A stretch of 64,000 nucleotides of DNA, from positions 13,135,407 through 13,199,406 of the forward strand of contig JASKMD010000026.1 in assembly GCA_030144725.1 (NCBI GenBank). The letters are read 5' to 3'. This stretch comes from Haematococcus lacustris (Eukaryota > Chlorophyta > Chlorophyceae > Chlamydomonadales > Haematococcaceae). Below the pieces are notes generated by a model that worked only from the letters and a program-made list of their open reading frames with translations, was not told where the DNA came from and searched no databases. The position numbers and the translations under genes are program-made. This document shows, in pieces, positions 10,967-23,300 of the stretch (positions are counted from its first letter, which is position 1; every line of letters begins with the position of its first letter).

Positions 10967-13900
10967 ATGCACATGATAGGAGTACACTGTGTACAGCAAC
11001 AGGAGGGAGGGGATGCATGCAACTGCTCACGTGGGCTGGGCAGGGCTGTGCCCGCTTGGACCTATGTGTGTGCACATGTCCCCACCGACCTTCATTGCAT
11101 TGCATGGCTCCAGGGGTGGATGCGTTCAGGGACCAAGCACTGGCCCGAGGCGGGGCCTGAGGCTGGCCCAGGCCAACTCTCTGAGCCTGCTGCTGCCAGG
11201 GGGTCCCAGGCCCAGGGAGCGGGGGAACCTGGCTGGTCGGGGTCTGGGGCTATGGGGCAACTGCCCAGTGCGGAGGTGCTGGCCAAGTTAGGCGTGGTTG
11301 TCCATGGCTGGCGCCAGCAGGAGGCTCAGGAGGAGGCTCAGGTGGGTGATGGTTAGGGGTGGTGGGGTGGTGGGGGCTGGGGGAGAAGGGGAGCTGAGGG
11401 CATTAGAGGGGTAAGGGCATGAGGGCCGTTGGCAATGCGTGTAGTGGTATGATGGCCATGGGGAGAGGGGCATGCAGCCCATGACCCAGGAGCATTAGCA
11501 GATAAGGATGAGCCATAGTGGTGAGCAAGAGCTTGCTTGAACATGCTTTGCCAAGTGGGCTGGCTGCTGTAGGCTGGCTGGTTGTTAGGGTGGTAGGAAT
11601 GGAGTCAAGCAGTGAGGTTTTTGCACTCAAGGCCGGCATGAGGGGGAGAGCAGGGGAGGTGTGTCAGGCCAGCCAGCGATACCAGGCAGCTGATGTAGCT
11701 GCCAGGTGATGACGCAGGTGCTGCTTAGGAGCAGGTGACGGAAGCGTCTGCAGCCCCTGCCCTGCCCTGCCTTGTTGCTGTGTTGCCTTGATGACCAGGC
11801 GGCAGACCTGCGCGTGCTAAAGGGCGTGCTCGAGGGGGAGGCCAGTGGGGGTGGCGCTGTTGGTGGCAGGGGAGGTGCAGGACGTGGATCTGGGGTGAGT
11901 ATAGCAGTGGGGCAGGAGGACCACAAGGGGTCGCGTGTCCACAAGGGCTGAGCAGGAACACCACGTTAACCAAAAGAGCAAGGGTGGGATGGGAAGGGGA
12001 ATGATGCTGGCAGCTGAGACAAGCAAGACGCCTGCAGCACTGCCTTGGTGACGCACCCACCATGCATGCAAATGCCGATGATAGCCAATGTTGGCTGCTG
12101 TTCTAGCCTCATGCCCACCCAATGCTCCATGACATCACCCCTATCAACACACAGTGATTCAATAATGTGACTTCCTGGTAAGAGCGGTTACAACGGCTTC
12201 TGAAGGTAAGGTCGTGCCCGCCACCATGCCACTGCTTGGCTCCTGCACTGTGCCCTGCAGGCCCTGGAGCTTAGCGCCTGGCAGCCCAGCCAGGAGGAGA
12301 TTGATGCTGGGGAGCCACGCACACCACGCCTCACCACAGCAGCCGTGGAGCGGCGGGTGCAGCAGGTGGGGCAGCAGGTGGGGGGCAGTGCCTGCGTGCA
12401 TGGAGGGAAGGGCTGGAAGCCAGGGCCAGAGGCTAGGGCAGGGGCTTGCTCAGGGGCAGAGGGATAATCAGGTGGAGGTCGAGGGCTCAAAGGGAATAGC
12501 GACATGGACGCGGGAACAGCCAGGAGGCGGGAACAGCCAGGAGGAGGGAACAGCTACATGGACAGATGGGGAGATAGGGATGGGGGCAGGGATGGGGGCA
12601 GGGAGTGGGGTGTTGACGCTTCCAGATTGTGGAGCTGCAAAGCAGGAATGTAATGCAGCTGTCTCAAGCATGATGAGGCATGGCCAGCGTCACTGTTGTT
12701 TTTGCTGCGCCCCACAGGCGCTGGCAACAGGCCAAGGCATGCTTGACCTGAACCTGGCGCCTAGGCTGTTCAAGACTGACCTTGGGGTGGTGTACCAGGT
12801 GAGCAGGCCACTGCAGGTGAGCCACTGCAGGTGAGCAGGCCACTGCAGGCTGCAAGTGCAGGGCTGTGCAAGGTAGGGCCAGAGGGCGGCGCCTGGCCAC
12901 ACACCTGCTAACCTACCTGCTCACCATGCTGCCCCTCTGGCCACCCCACCCGCCCCTGCACTGCCTACTCGGCCACCTTTGACCTGGCAGCACCTCTCCT
13001 AGGCCTTGCAACAACCCCCCTGTGGCTGCCCCTGCCCTGCCCTGCTCTGCCCTGCCCTGCCCTGCCCTGCCCTGCCCTGCCCTGCCCTGCCCTGCCCTGC
13101 CCTGCCCTGCCCTGCCCTGCCCTGCCCTGCCCTGCCCTGCCCTGCCCTGCCCTGCCCTGCCCTGCCCTGCCCTGCCCTGCCCTGCCCTGCCCTGCCCTGC
13201 CCTGCCCTGCCCTGCCCTGCCCTGCCCTGCCCTGCCCTGCCCTGCCCTGCCCTGCCCTGCCCTGCCCTGCCCTGCCCTGCCCTGCCCTGCCCTGCCCTGC
13301 CCTGCCCTGCCCTGCCCTGCCCTGCCCTGCCCTGCCCTGCCCTGCCCTGCCCTGCCCTGCCCTGCCCTGCCCTGCCCTGCCCTGCCCTGCCCTGCCCTGC
13401 CCTGCCCTGCCCTGCCCCTACCCTCCACCTCCCCCTGATGCACTCAGACCCTGCGTGACCACCCCTCCCTCACCACGCTGCGCGCCACGGATAGCCTGCT
13501 GACGCCTGGCGGCCTGCAAGGCCTGGGTCTGCTCCTGCGCCACTGCTCCTGGGTCAGGGTGAGCGCGCCAACCATCAACCTCAGCTGGCCCGGCTTGGCC
13601 ACCCCCTGCCCTGCCCTGCCCTGCCCCGCCCTGCCCTGCCTCTTGCTGCCTGCTGGACAGTGACCCGGGCTACGGGGAGAGGGGAGGTTAGACACTAGCC
13701 TAAAGATGTGGAGACCCCGACCTGCTCCTGCCCATTGCTGTTTTGCTTTCTTCCAGGACTTAGGCACACCCACCTCTTTTTACCCCACTGCCGCATGTAC
13801 ACACCTCTTTCCACCCCTCACCTTCCACCATACCAGCATCACCAGCACCAGGGTCTGTCCAGCTCAGAACTGCATTGCAGTCCCCGTCCACCCACCTGCC

Positions 13901-16900
13901 TGGCTGCGGTGCTGGCTTGGCTTTGGGGCTAGGCACCTGCTTCGGTTTACATAGTGTAAGCAAAGTCTATCAATGGAGTGGGTTGTTTAACAGCCCCAGA
14001 ATCCATAAGACCACAATAGTGCCCATGAGGCTGCGGGTGCAAACCCCCCTCTACTGCCCACCCCCTTCACAGCCCCGCCCTCACAGCCACACACACACGC
14101 AGGGGGTGAGTGGTTGGTGGTTGGTGGTTGGGTGTTTGCGGCGCAGAAGCTGGACCTCAGCCTGTGCCCTGCGGTGCAGCCGCCAGCAGCAGCCATGCTG
14201 GCTGAGTTGCTGCACCCCGACCTGGGCATGGCTCTGCAGCACCTGGTGCTGGACGGCTGCCCCTTGAAGGTCAGCGAGGGGTAGGGGGCAGGGGGTGCCT
14301 GCTAGTCAGAGCCCCTGTGGTGCTGGCTGTTGCTGCCAGCCCGGTGCAGTCAGCCGCCACAACATGTTAAGAAGACGCCACCGGCCGAGCATCACACTAT
14401 TCACCTCCAGTAATGGCGTACAGGAGGCTGGGCGGGGCGGGGCAGGGCGGGGCGGGGCGGGGCGGGGCGGGGCGGGGCGGGGCGGGGCGGGGCGGGGCGG
14501 GGCGGGGCGGGGCGGGGCGGGGCGGGCAGCCTGGTGCATCAGCTTCCTCAATCCAATGAAGGGATAGCAGTCATGTAGTAGCATGGACCGCATGCTCCAG
14601 TGCAAGCTGACACGCCTAGGACAGTGCCTGTCACACACCACTGAGCTATTGAGGCTCTCTTGCTCCTCTGGACCTCTGGTGGCGGATGTCACACAGCCCA
14701 AGTGTTTAGTGTCCTACATCAGGGTGCGCTGAGGCCACATGGCACTGAGGTGTGCAGCTCTCTAAACAACCGGTTCCATATGCTGCTTGCTCCACTAGTG
14801 CAAGCAATCTATGGCTAGGGCCGCTGAGAGCGTGGCTGCTGAGAAATTGCTGACGCTGCTCTTCGACACTGAGCCATTATCAAGCCATCGCCAATGATGT
14901 GACGTGACACTCAAACAGGGTCATGGGACGCTCCCGTGTGCATCTACCCAGTACATCTACCCATCCACAAATGACCTCACCATCATGATCCATAGAGCAG
15001 CTCCACCTCGTGACACCACCTGGCAGTGCTGCTAAGCTGATGTGTGACCAGGTGAACCTGTGAGTGAGCAGGTGGTTGACCCTGTCACAGCTGGGTGTGC
15101 GCAGGATGAAGGGCTGCACGCCTTGCTCCATGCGGTGCTGGGCGGCAGCCGGCTCCAGGTGCTGCAGCTGCGCAAGTGCTTGCTGTCAGACAAGGGGCTA
15201 GTGGCGCTGCAGCAAGGAATACTCGCCCAGGTGAGCCCCCAGGGAGCCACTGCTGGGCACCTGCATTACTGCTCACACGCTGACACGCATGCATCAACCT
15301 CCAGCGTACATCATCCCTACAACCCAGGGCTCCGTTATCTGTAATGTGGATGTTTAATCTGCACCAATACCTGATTTCCTACCCCCACCCCCTTTTGGAG
15401 GTGGGGCGATAGGTGGGGGGACCTCCAGCACCGGTCACTGCAGCCAGTGGGCCGGGCAATGGGCTGCACCCAGACAAGGGGATGGATGCAGCCGGTTCGA
15501 GGTGGCCAGGATGGGGCTGGATGAGGGCAAGAAAGTTGCGCGTGGAGACTGACGACATTGAAGGGGCTGTTGTCCCCAATGCGTGCAGGATACAAGCCTG
15601 CTGGCCCTGGACCTGTCGGAGAATGCGTTTGGAGAGCAAGGCGTCGCGGCATTGGCGGCAGGTACCCAGCAAGGCTCCCGTGCGGCAGGGCTTGTGGCTG
15701 CGGCGCAGCAGTTGTTGCGCCATGTCGTCTGCATCGCGCAGATGTGTGCCGCAACACCAGCTTGCAAGAGCTCCGGCTGCGTGATTGTGGCCTTACCGAT
15801 GCTTGCGCGCCCGCCCTCGCGAGCATCGTCGCCGGCGCACGCTTCTTGCTGCTCCTAGGTGGCTGGGGTGGCCTGCACTGGGCGTGGGTGTGGATGAGGC
15901 GATGCTAGATACGAGCCCAACACCACCCCTCTTTTGGCCCTGCCTGACTCAACCCGGCCCTGCCTGACGTTGACCCACCGCATGACAGCAAAGATGCCAT
16001 GGTTCTTCCTAGGGAGTCCTGGTCCCCTTGGCCCTCCTCACCTTACCTCCCTTGTGCTCCTCCCTGCCATTCCTGATCGTAGACCTATCAAACAACAGCC
16101 TGAGCAGCAAAGCCGCCACACCTCTGGCCGCAGCCCTGGCATCCTTGGAGGGCGGTGCTGCCTGCACCCCAGGTCCTTTCCTCCACACTCCATCCAGCTC
16201 TCACAGCAACATCTCAGGCCCCAGCAGCAGCAGCAGCAGAGCAGACTCTTCAGCATACCCACAGGCACGGCAATTGCCTAGCACCACCAGTGCTGCCCCA
16301 GATGGACCGTCCCTGAACATGAGGCCAGCAGAGCAAGCAGCCCTGCCAGGGCCTGGCGCTTCGGCGCCATCGCTGCTGCATACCCTGCTGCTACACGACT
16401 GCCCTATGGGGGTCACAGGAGTCACTCTGCTCTTCCAGGTGGGGCTGGGTCTGCTGGTTGTACCGCAGTCATGCCGTACTGCTGCTGCTTCCGATGGCAA
16501 CGCTGCTGCTGCTGCTACCCTAGCCAGCGCAGATGCCACCATTGCTGCCACTGCTGTCAATGCTGATGCGAATGTTGCCTCTAGATCGTCCCAGCCTCTC
16601 TTGGTCCTTCCCACCCCTCCTGGCCCTGCTCAGGCACTCCAAGGGCTGCTGGGCGGCCCAGGAGGCAGCAGCCTGCGCCGCCTAGGCCTGAAGGGGGTGG
16701 ACCTGTCCAGCCCACTGTATGGCTGCCCCTGGGGCTGGGATGCCCAGCGGCCCCACTCCACCTTCACCCTGGTGCTGCAGCATCCAGCACACCGCCAGGC
16801 AAGCTGGCAGCTGCAGTGCTGGGGAGGGGAGGGCGGAGATGAGGCTGTCGTGAGGGGGCAGGGGACCAGGGGCACAACAGCTCTTGGGGTAGGGGTAGGG

Positions 16901-19900
16901 TGGTGGTTGGCGGTTGGCAGTTTGCACTTGGCGGTTGACTGGGGTGCGGACTGCCGTCAGGTAGGCGAGCAAAACACCAGGGCAGGTGGGACTAGCCAGC
17001 CTGTGACTTAGGAGCTGAAGGAGCACCAGGCCAAGCAAACCTTTGGTCTGCATGCACCCTGCACGTTGGCGTGTTCACATTGCTACACAGCAGGTCCAAC
17101 TGCAGTGATGTATGGGTGGGAGGGTGCCTGGTCAAGATTTAGTCACAGGCCATGCAGACTAGTGGCTTGACCCTGACTCACAGTCCACCTTCCCACCCAC
17201 CTTCTCACCAATCCGCCCTCCTGCCTGTCATGCCTGCCCGCCCACACTGGCTACCTTCCAGCCTGCAGGCCTGCGTTGCCTGTATGCCTTCAGTTAGCCG
17301 TCCAGCTGGTCGAGCTGTGGTGCAGCAGTCATGGAGCAGCCTGGCTGTCCGCCACCTTGGACGACCAGCCTCTGCACCTCACGCTGCAGCATGGCTGGCC
17401 CCAGGCCATGCCACAAGAGGGAGTGCTCAAGGTGCGGGGCCAAGGGGCTGCTCATGTTTTTATGGGCAACAGGTGTAGGGGTGGAGGACCGGGGTAGCGC
17501 TAGGTGCACAAGCCCCACGCATCTCCCCTCTCCCATGGTTTGCCCTCTCCCAGGCCCACGCATCAGAGCCCGTCAGGGTTCATCAGGGCTCATCAGGGTA
17601 TGGCCAAGGGGCTGGGTTCAAGGGCATCTGACAGAGCCTTGCATGAGTACACTGTGTAGAGGAGGAGCATGTGGCCGCACGGGCAAGTGTAGGCTAGGCT
17701 TATGTGCTTTGCGTCTGCAGGGCTGCCTGGCTGCATGTGGTATGCCTGCCTGTATTGGAGTGCTGCCTGAGCTGCCTGGCATGGGCAAGGCACATCGGGG
17801 TGTCATGGGGGACGTCAAGGCATGGGGGAGTGCAGCTGCCCAGGTGGCAGTCATAGCTTGGCACAGTTGACAATCTATGCATGCATAGCATACAGCAGGC
17901 TGGGCTAGGGGTAAGAATGAGATGGGATGGGCTTGAGCTCAACAGAGCCTTGGCCCGGCGCCACGTTTGCCATTGTTGCTGCTTCCCCTCCTCCTGATGC
18001 AGCTCTGGTTGCCAGCCTGCCGATGCCCTCACCACTGCACCCCAGGTGTGTGTCATGAGGCGTGCGACAGTGCCCGCCAGGAGCCCCACCCTGGGCCCAG
18101 TACTGGAGGCGTGCACGCTGTCCCAACTTCGCAGTGGTAGGCCGGGTCTCGCTTGCACCCTTCTCCTGCTACCCGCTCTGTGGCTCTGATCTGCCTGGAC
18201 CTGACATGCTACAGGAGTCCTCGGCATCTCCAGTTACAGCATCGATGGGTTGATGGCGGGCTCCTGGTTGTAGTCTAGCTGCCGGTGTGAAGTCTCAAGG
18301 AAGGGCCGGTATAGTTGGTGAAGGGGTCAGTAAAGGGGCCGGTGAAGGGGCCGGTGAAGGAGCCGATAGGGCAGGCACTTATTCGTTGAGCTCCCTTCCA
18401 CAGCAAAGGTGTAGGAGAGCAAGTAAGTTGACGTGGCACATCAGACATTGATCAGACAGCCTGTAGCGGATGAGCTTATGGCTGCACCACAGCGCAGTAG
18501 CGTGTTCTACAGCAGCTAGGGTGTCTACGGACACCTCTTGCTGGGGCTGGTCATCGGCCTGTATGCCGGCATGCCGGGGCAATGCAGCGCCTCAATGTCA
18601 AGCCACCAGCACGTCAGCGCTGCATTGAGTTCAGTCCCGATGCAGGCAAGTCAGGCATGGCTGCCTGGACAGGCTTGGCGGTCTCTGGGTGCTGAGTCAG
18701 GCTGTTAGGCAGCTGGGAGACTGCCTTGCTGCATAAGTGCTCAGCGCTGGCATCGGCACACTTCAGGGCATGGCCAAAGGAGGCTGCGAAGGGTTGCATG
18801 CGACACCTCAACGGGCCCGACCGCTGCGGAACTCTGTGTCTTTGATAACTGTGCCGCTGCTTGCGGTGCAGATCTGGTCAGCGATGCCTGGCGGAGCCTG
18901 CTGGTCGGTAGGGTGGTGTCCATCACCTTTGTCACGGCTTGCCAGGCAGCACGCCTGCTGTCAACCTTTGCTTACCGCACTGAAAAACTGGTGAGGTGCT
19001 GGTGGTGCGCCCTCCCTCCCTCCCTCCCTGCCTGCCTCCCTCCCTGCCTCCCTGCCTCCCTGCCTCCCTGCCTCCCTCCCTCTCTGCCTCCCTCATGAGC
19101 ACGTTACCTTCCTCCCTGCCTCCCTCCCTCATGAGCACTCTACCTCCCTGCCTGCCTCCCTCCCTCCCTCGCACTCTACCTCCCTGCCTCTCCTCTGCAT
19201 TGATTCCACCACCTGCCAGCCTTCCCTTCGACTCCTCTGACCCTGACCCTGACCCTGACCTTGGCCCTCATCCCATGCATGGTCGCCCTGCAGCCACAGG
19301 AAGTCACAGCCTCATGACAGGCCGTACAGCCTGCATGGTGCCAGTTAGGCAGTACAAGCATATCGCAGTGCCTTGTTGATGCACCCAAGGGGGTTGCTCC
19401 TTTCAAAAGCAAAACCGTAACCCTGAAGATGCAAGTGCCCCACCTCCTGCACGACCTGATGGAGCATCCAGGATGGTATTGTCACAGCTGCTGCTGACCT
19501 GGCCTTCCCTTCCCTGCTCTGCTACTGCTGCAGAATGCAGCAGTACTTCTGCTGAGCATGTGTACAGATCCTGCGGCCTTCCTTCCCAGCATGCAGGCTG
19601 CCCAGCCCCTGCCCCTGCCCCCACTGGCCTCAGCAGACCCCAACCACGACCCCTTGCCGCTGCTGAGCCCCCACCGCCACACCACCCCAACAGGCCTGGC
19701 CAAGGCTGCGCCAAAACCACAGACCTTGTGCGAACAGAGCTCCTCTCCTGTTGACAGCGATGGCCTGCTCCCAGCAACCTCCTCCCATCCTTCCCCTTCT
19801 TCATCTCCTCTTTTATCCCCTCCCTCCCTTAATCACCCTAGCAGTGCCAGATCAAAGCCAGAGCTTGGTTTGGAGGCCGAGGTGCGGGCAGGGCAGCAGG

Positions 19901-20307
19901 TCGTTGGGGAGCGGGCAGGGGAGCCAAAAGGTCAAGCAATGGGCCTGGGGAGCTCTGCCCAGTGCAGCTGCATGCTGCTGAGCTGGCGGTGGGGAGAGGA
20001 GCAACTGCGGAACCATCGCCGCCTGCTGCATGGGCCCGTACTGGCGGGGAGCGAGGTGGAGGAGCTGCTAGGACACCCCTGGCTGCAGGCAAGCAAGGGG
20101 GAGGGAGGCAAGGGCGGGGGTGGGGAGGAGGAAGGGAAAGGCAGAAGGTTTGCAAGCATGGATGGAGGTGTTGCAGAGACCTTGCAGGTAGATAGGAGAT
20201 GGGGTGGCCTACTGTTTTGAGGAACAACGCTATTGACCCAAGTGCAAGTGTGGATCTTGAGTTGACGGTGGCAGCTGATGAATTGGGTTTCAGCTAGCGA
20301 ATACATC

Positions 20308-20349
<42 letters not shown>

Positions 20350-23300
20350 GTTGCCGTTGCTGCCGTTGCTGCCGTTGCTGCCGTTGCTGCCGTTGCTGCC
20401 GTTGCTGCCGTTGCTGCCGTTGCTGCCGTTGCTGCCGTTGCTGCCGTTGCTGCCGTTGCTGCCGCCGTTGCTGCCGCCGCCGTTGCCGCCGCCGCCGCCG
20501 TTGCCGCTGCCGCTGCCGCTGCTGCTGCTGCTGCTGGTGCTGCCGGTGCTGCTGCTGCTGCTTGCACCAGGTGCACAACCTAATGCCTGGCCATATGGTG
20601 CTGGGGCCAGAGTGGCAAACTGCCTGCAGCGGCCACTTCCGACTGGACCTAACCCAGCAGGTCTGTGCCACTGCCGCCATGTCCTCCTGGAAGGAACATA
20701 AGCTGCTGTGCCCAGGTCTTTACGCGCCTCCCTGTGACTCGAGGACTGCTGTTCTTGTTCATGGCCGAGGCAACCACCTGAGACCTGACATTCGTGGCTA
20801 ACGGGCGGACGGTGGGGCTGTTCCCTGTTCGCAGGTCCACCTGCTACTGGCCGCCACCCTGCTTGACCTCGCAGCGCGTCCGCTACGCTCGCTGCCCATT
20901 GTACTTCAAGACATGTCACGGCCGAGCCGGGCAGTACAAGCAGCGGACGGCATCGGGCCGACAGAGTGGATCTGGCAACCGCGCAGCTTAGGGTGGCGCA
21001 GTGAGCTGCCGGGACCGTCTGGCACCACGCGCGCCAGTCTGGTATGGAAATGCGCCTTCCAAAGTATCACCACGCATCTTGCACAGCTGCACACAAAGCC
21101 GCACACAGGCATGCACGGCGCACCCTTGCATAATGGTGACACCGTGTGTTCCTGTTTGTCGCTACTCGTTCACCAATGCAGCGCAACCTCCGGTTTTGGG
21201 GCTTTCATTGGTGGCTACCAGCCTTACCTACACCCGACATGCTTCCTCGTTCAGGGGTAAGCATCAGGAACCAGCCGTATAGTGGTGGGCTTTCATGAGA
21301 GCCAGGCGGTTGAGGAGAAATGGTACCGTGATGCCACACTCCCTTGCTGTGGCTGCCAGTTCTTAGCTTTTCTCATTCAGCTTGGCTGTAGGCTCACGAG
21401 TGGCTACATCTGTCCCATTTGATGGAACGCAAACACTCACATGTGCCTGCCTGCCGGCCTGCCTGCTGTGTTATGAGGATGCCTGCTTGTCTTTGCTTGC
21501 GCAGGTGATGGAGTTTGACCTTGTCAACGTACACATTCGCTCGTTCACCCACAAAGCCCTGGGAAGCAGGGCATCAGTCACCATGCAAGGTGGGTTCCTA
21601 TGGGGCGAGCAGTGCTGCTGTGCAGCGATGTGAGACCTGCAGCAGCTGCCTGCATCGTGCACTGTGACTGATCAAATGCCCATGCTACCACTGATGTTTC
21701 GTCTCATTGGGGTGAGCTTCTCAACAACCCTACAACCCGGGGCTACATTATCTGTAATCTGGTTGTTTAGTCCGCACCAATGCCGAGCTTCGGCACTTTT
21801 ACGTATGGCACTTTGACGGGGGCGTGGGCGCCTCAGCCCAGACATCCCCAGCAGACTCCCGCGCAGAATAACTGTGCCTGTGGCTCGCATTATCAAGGCC
21901 ACGGGGCCGCAGGACGCTTGGTCCTACAGTGACCCTCTAACCATGCTGAGCCCCTGCGCTAGCCTCATTCCGCGATGAAGCCTGAGACTTTCGTGCGTGC
22001 ATGCTTGGTTGCAGAAGCACGCACTGCGGCGCCACTTGCCTCAGCCCCGCCGCGCCTCCGTACCCTGGTGACATCGGTCGGAGTAATCCTTCACGCCGCC
22101 AACACCGGGTTCCGAAACAACCCCGATGCGCCCGGGACGGCAACCACTAACCTGCTCTCCGGCCTCATGACAGCCACCGGAAGCAGCAAGGGGCTAGGCA
22201 GCACCGGTCCCGACGCCAACCCTAATCCAGCCGCAAAACCGTTGACGGCGATGTGGCCTGCCGCTGGCGGGCGACCGCCCCCGCTAAGCCGGGCGGCGGC
22301 CAACGCTCGCTCTGTTCGTATCGCGTGCGCGACGGCTTATGGCCAGCTGTACTCGCGCTGTGTAGAGCTGTTGGGTTTACGTACGGAGGACCCACGACTT
22401 GAGGGATGGCAGGATGGCTGCTCCGTGCACACCGTGAGTCCACCCCCTCCCTAACCCTGACCCTTACCTAACCCTAACCCTCTCCTTCCTTCCGTCCATC
22501 CCAATACCCGTTGCCCATGGATCATCATTGCCTTGCCTTCCCCTGCCCTTCTTGCACACGTCAGTAGTTGCCTTGTTCAGCATCTCCCCCGTCCAACGCC
22601 GCCACACCGCTCCTGCTGCATGCAGTCCCAAATCTATGCTACACTCATGGAGGAGCTGCGAAGGCAGCAGCACCTCCGGCACGACGCACCACCTCCCCCA
22701 TCAGCACAGCCCTCTTCACCCACCCTTACTTGTGCGTGCGTGGGCGGAGGGACAAGGGCATTGACAGGCGGGGTAGGCTGTTGGGGTCTCTCGGATATGA
22801 GCTCTTGCTTTGATGTGGATGTGCCTACGGCACGGACATGGCTCGTGATTCAACCTCTTTCTTTGGTACAGGGATACAACCAGTGATAGGTGAAGGTGGA
22901 TTTCGGCTCCTCTGACATCTGATGAGGGCTGGCTTGACCTGAGGTGCTCTCTCTCTAACTGCTGCTCTACCTGTGCAGCCGCAAGCCAGGGAAAAAAAGT
23001 CCACAAGGGCAAGCAAGCAGGGGCAGGGGTGTCCCGCCCCGGTATCAAGGCAGAGCGCGAGGCGGCAGCGGCCGCGGAGCACCAGCAGTTGCGCTTGGCC
23101 GCTGCAGTGAAACGTGCGGCAGCGGTGGTGCCTATCATGATTGCGCACGGAGCGGAGTACCTGGTGACGGTACACCAAGTAAGCCCGAGGCCAGAAGTAG
23201 TGCCAGAAGTAGTGCCAGAAGTAGCGGAGGATGGCCAGGGTTTGGACTAAACACCGATGACAATGGCCACAGCCGCAGTCACACCTGCTTGATGTGCTTT

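Noticed and set aside
12913..13458. Long ORFs of repeated Pro-Ala-Leu-Pro-Cys (plus) and Ala-Gly-Gln-Gly-Arg (minus)
   Set aside because: Artefact of the CCCTG array inside an intron.
19932..20919. ORFs rich in Ala-Ala-Thr, Ser-Asn-Gly or Leu-Leu-Pro on both strands
   Set aside because: Generated by the GCT/GCTGCCGTT array; simultaneous openness of several frames shows it is compositional.
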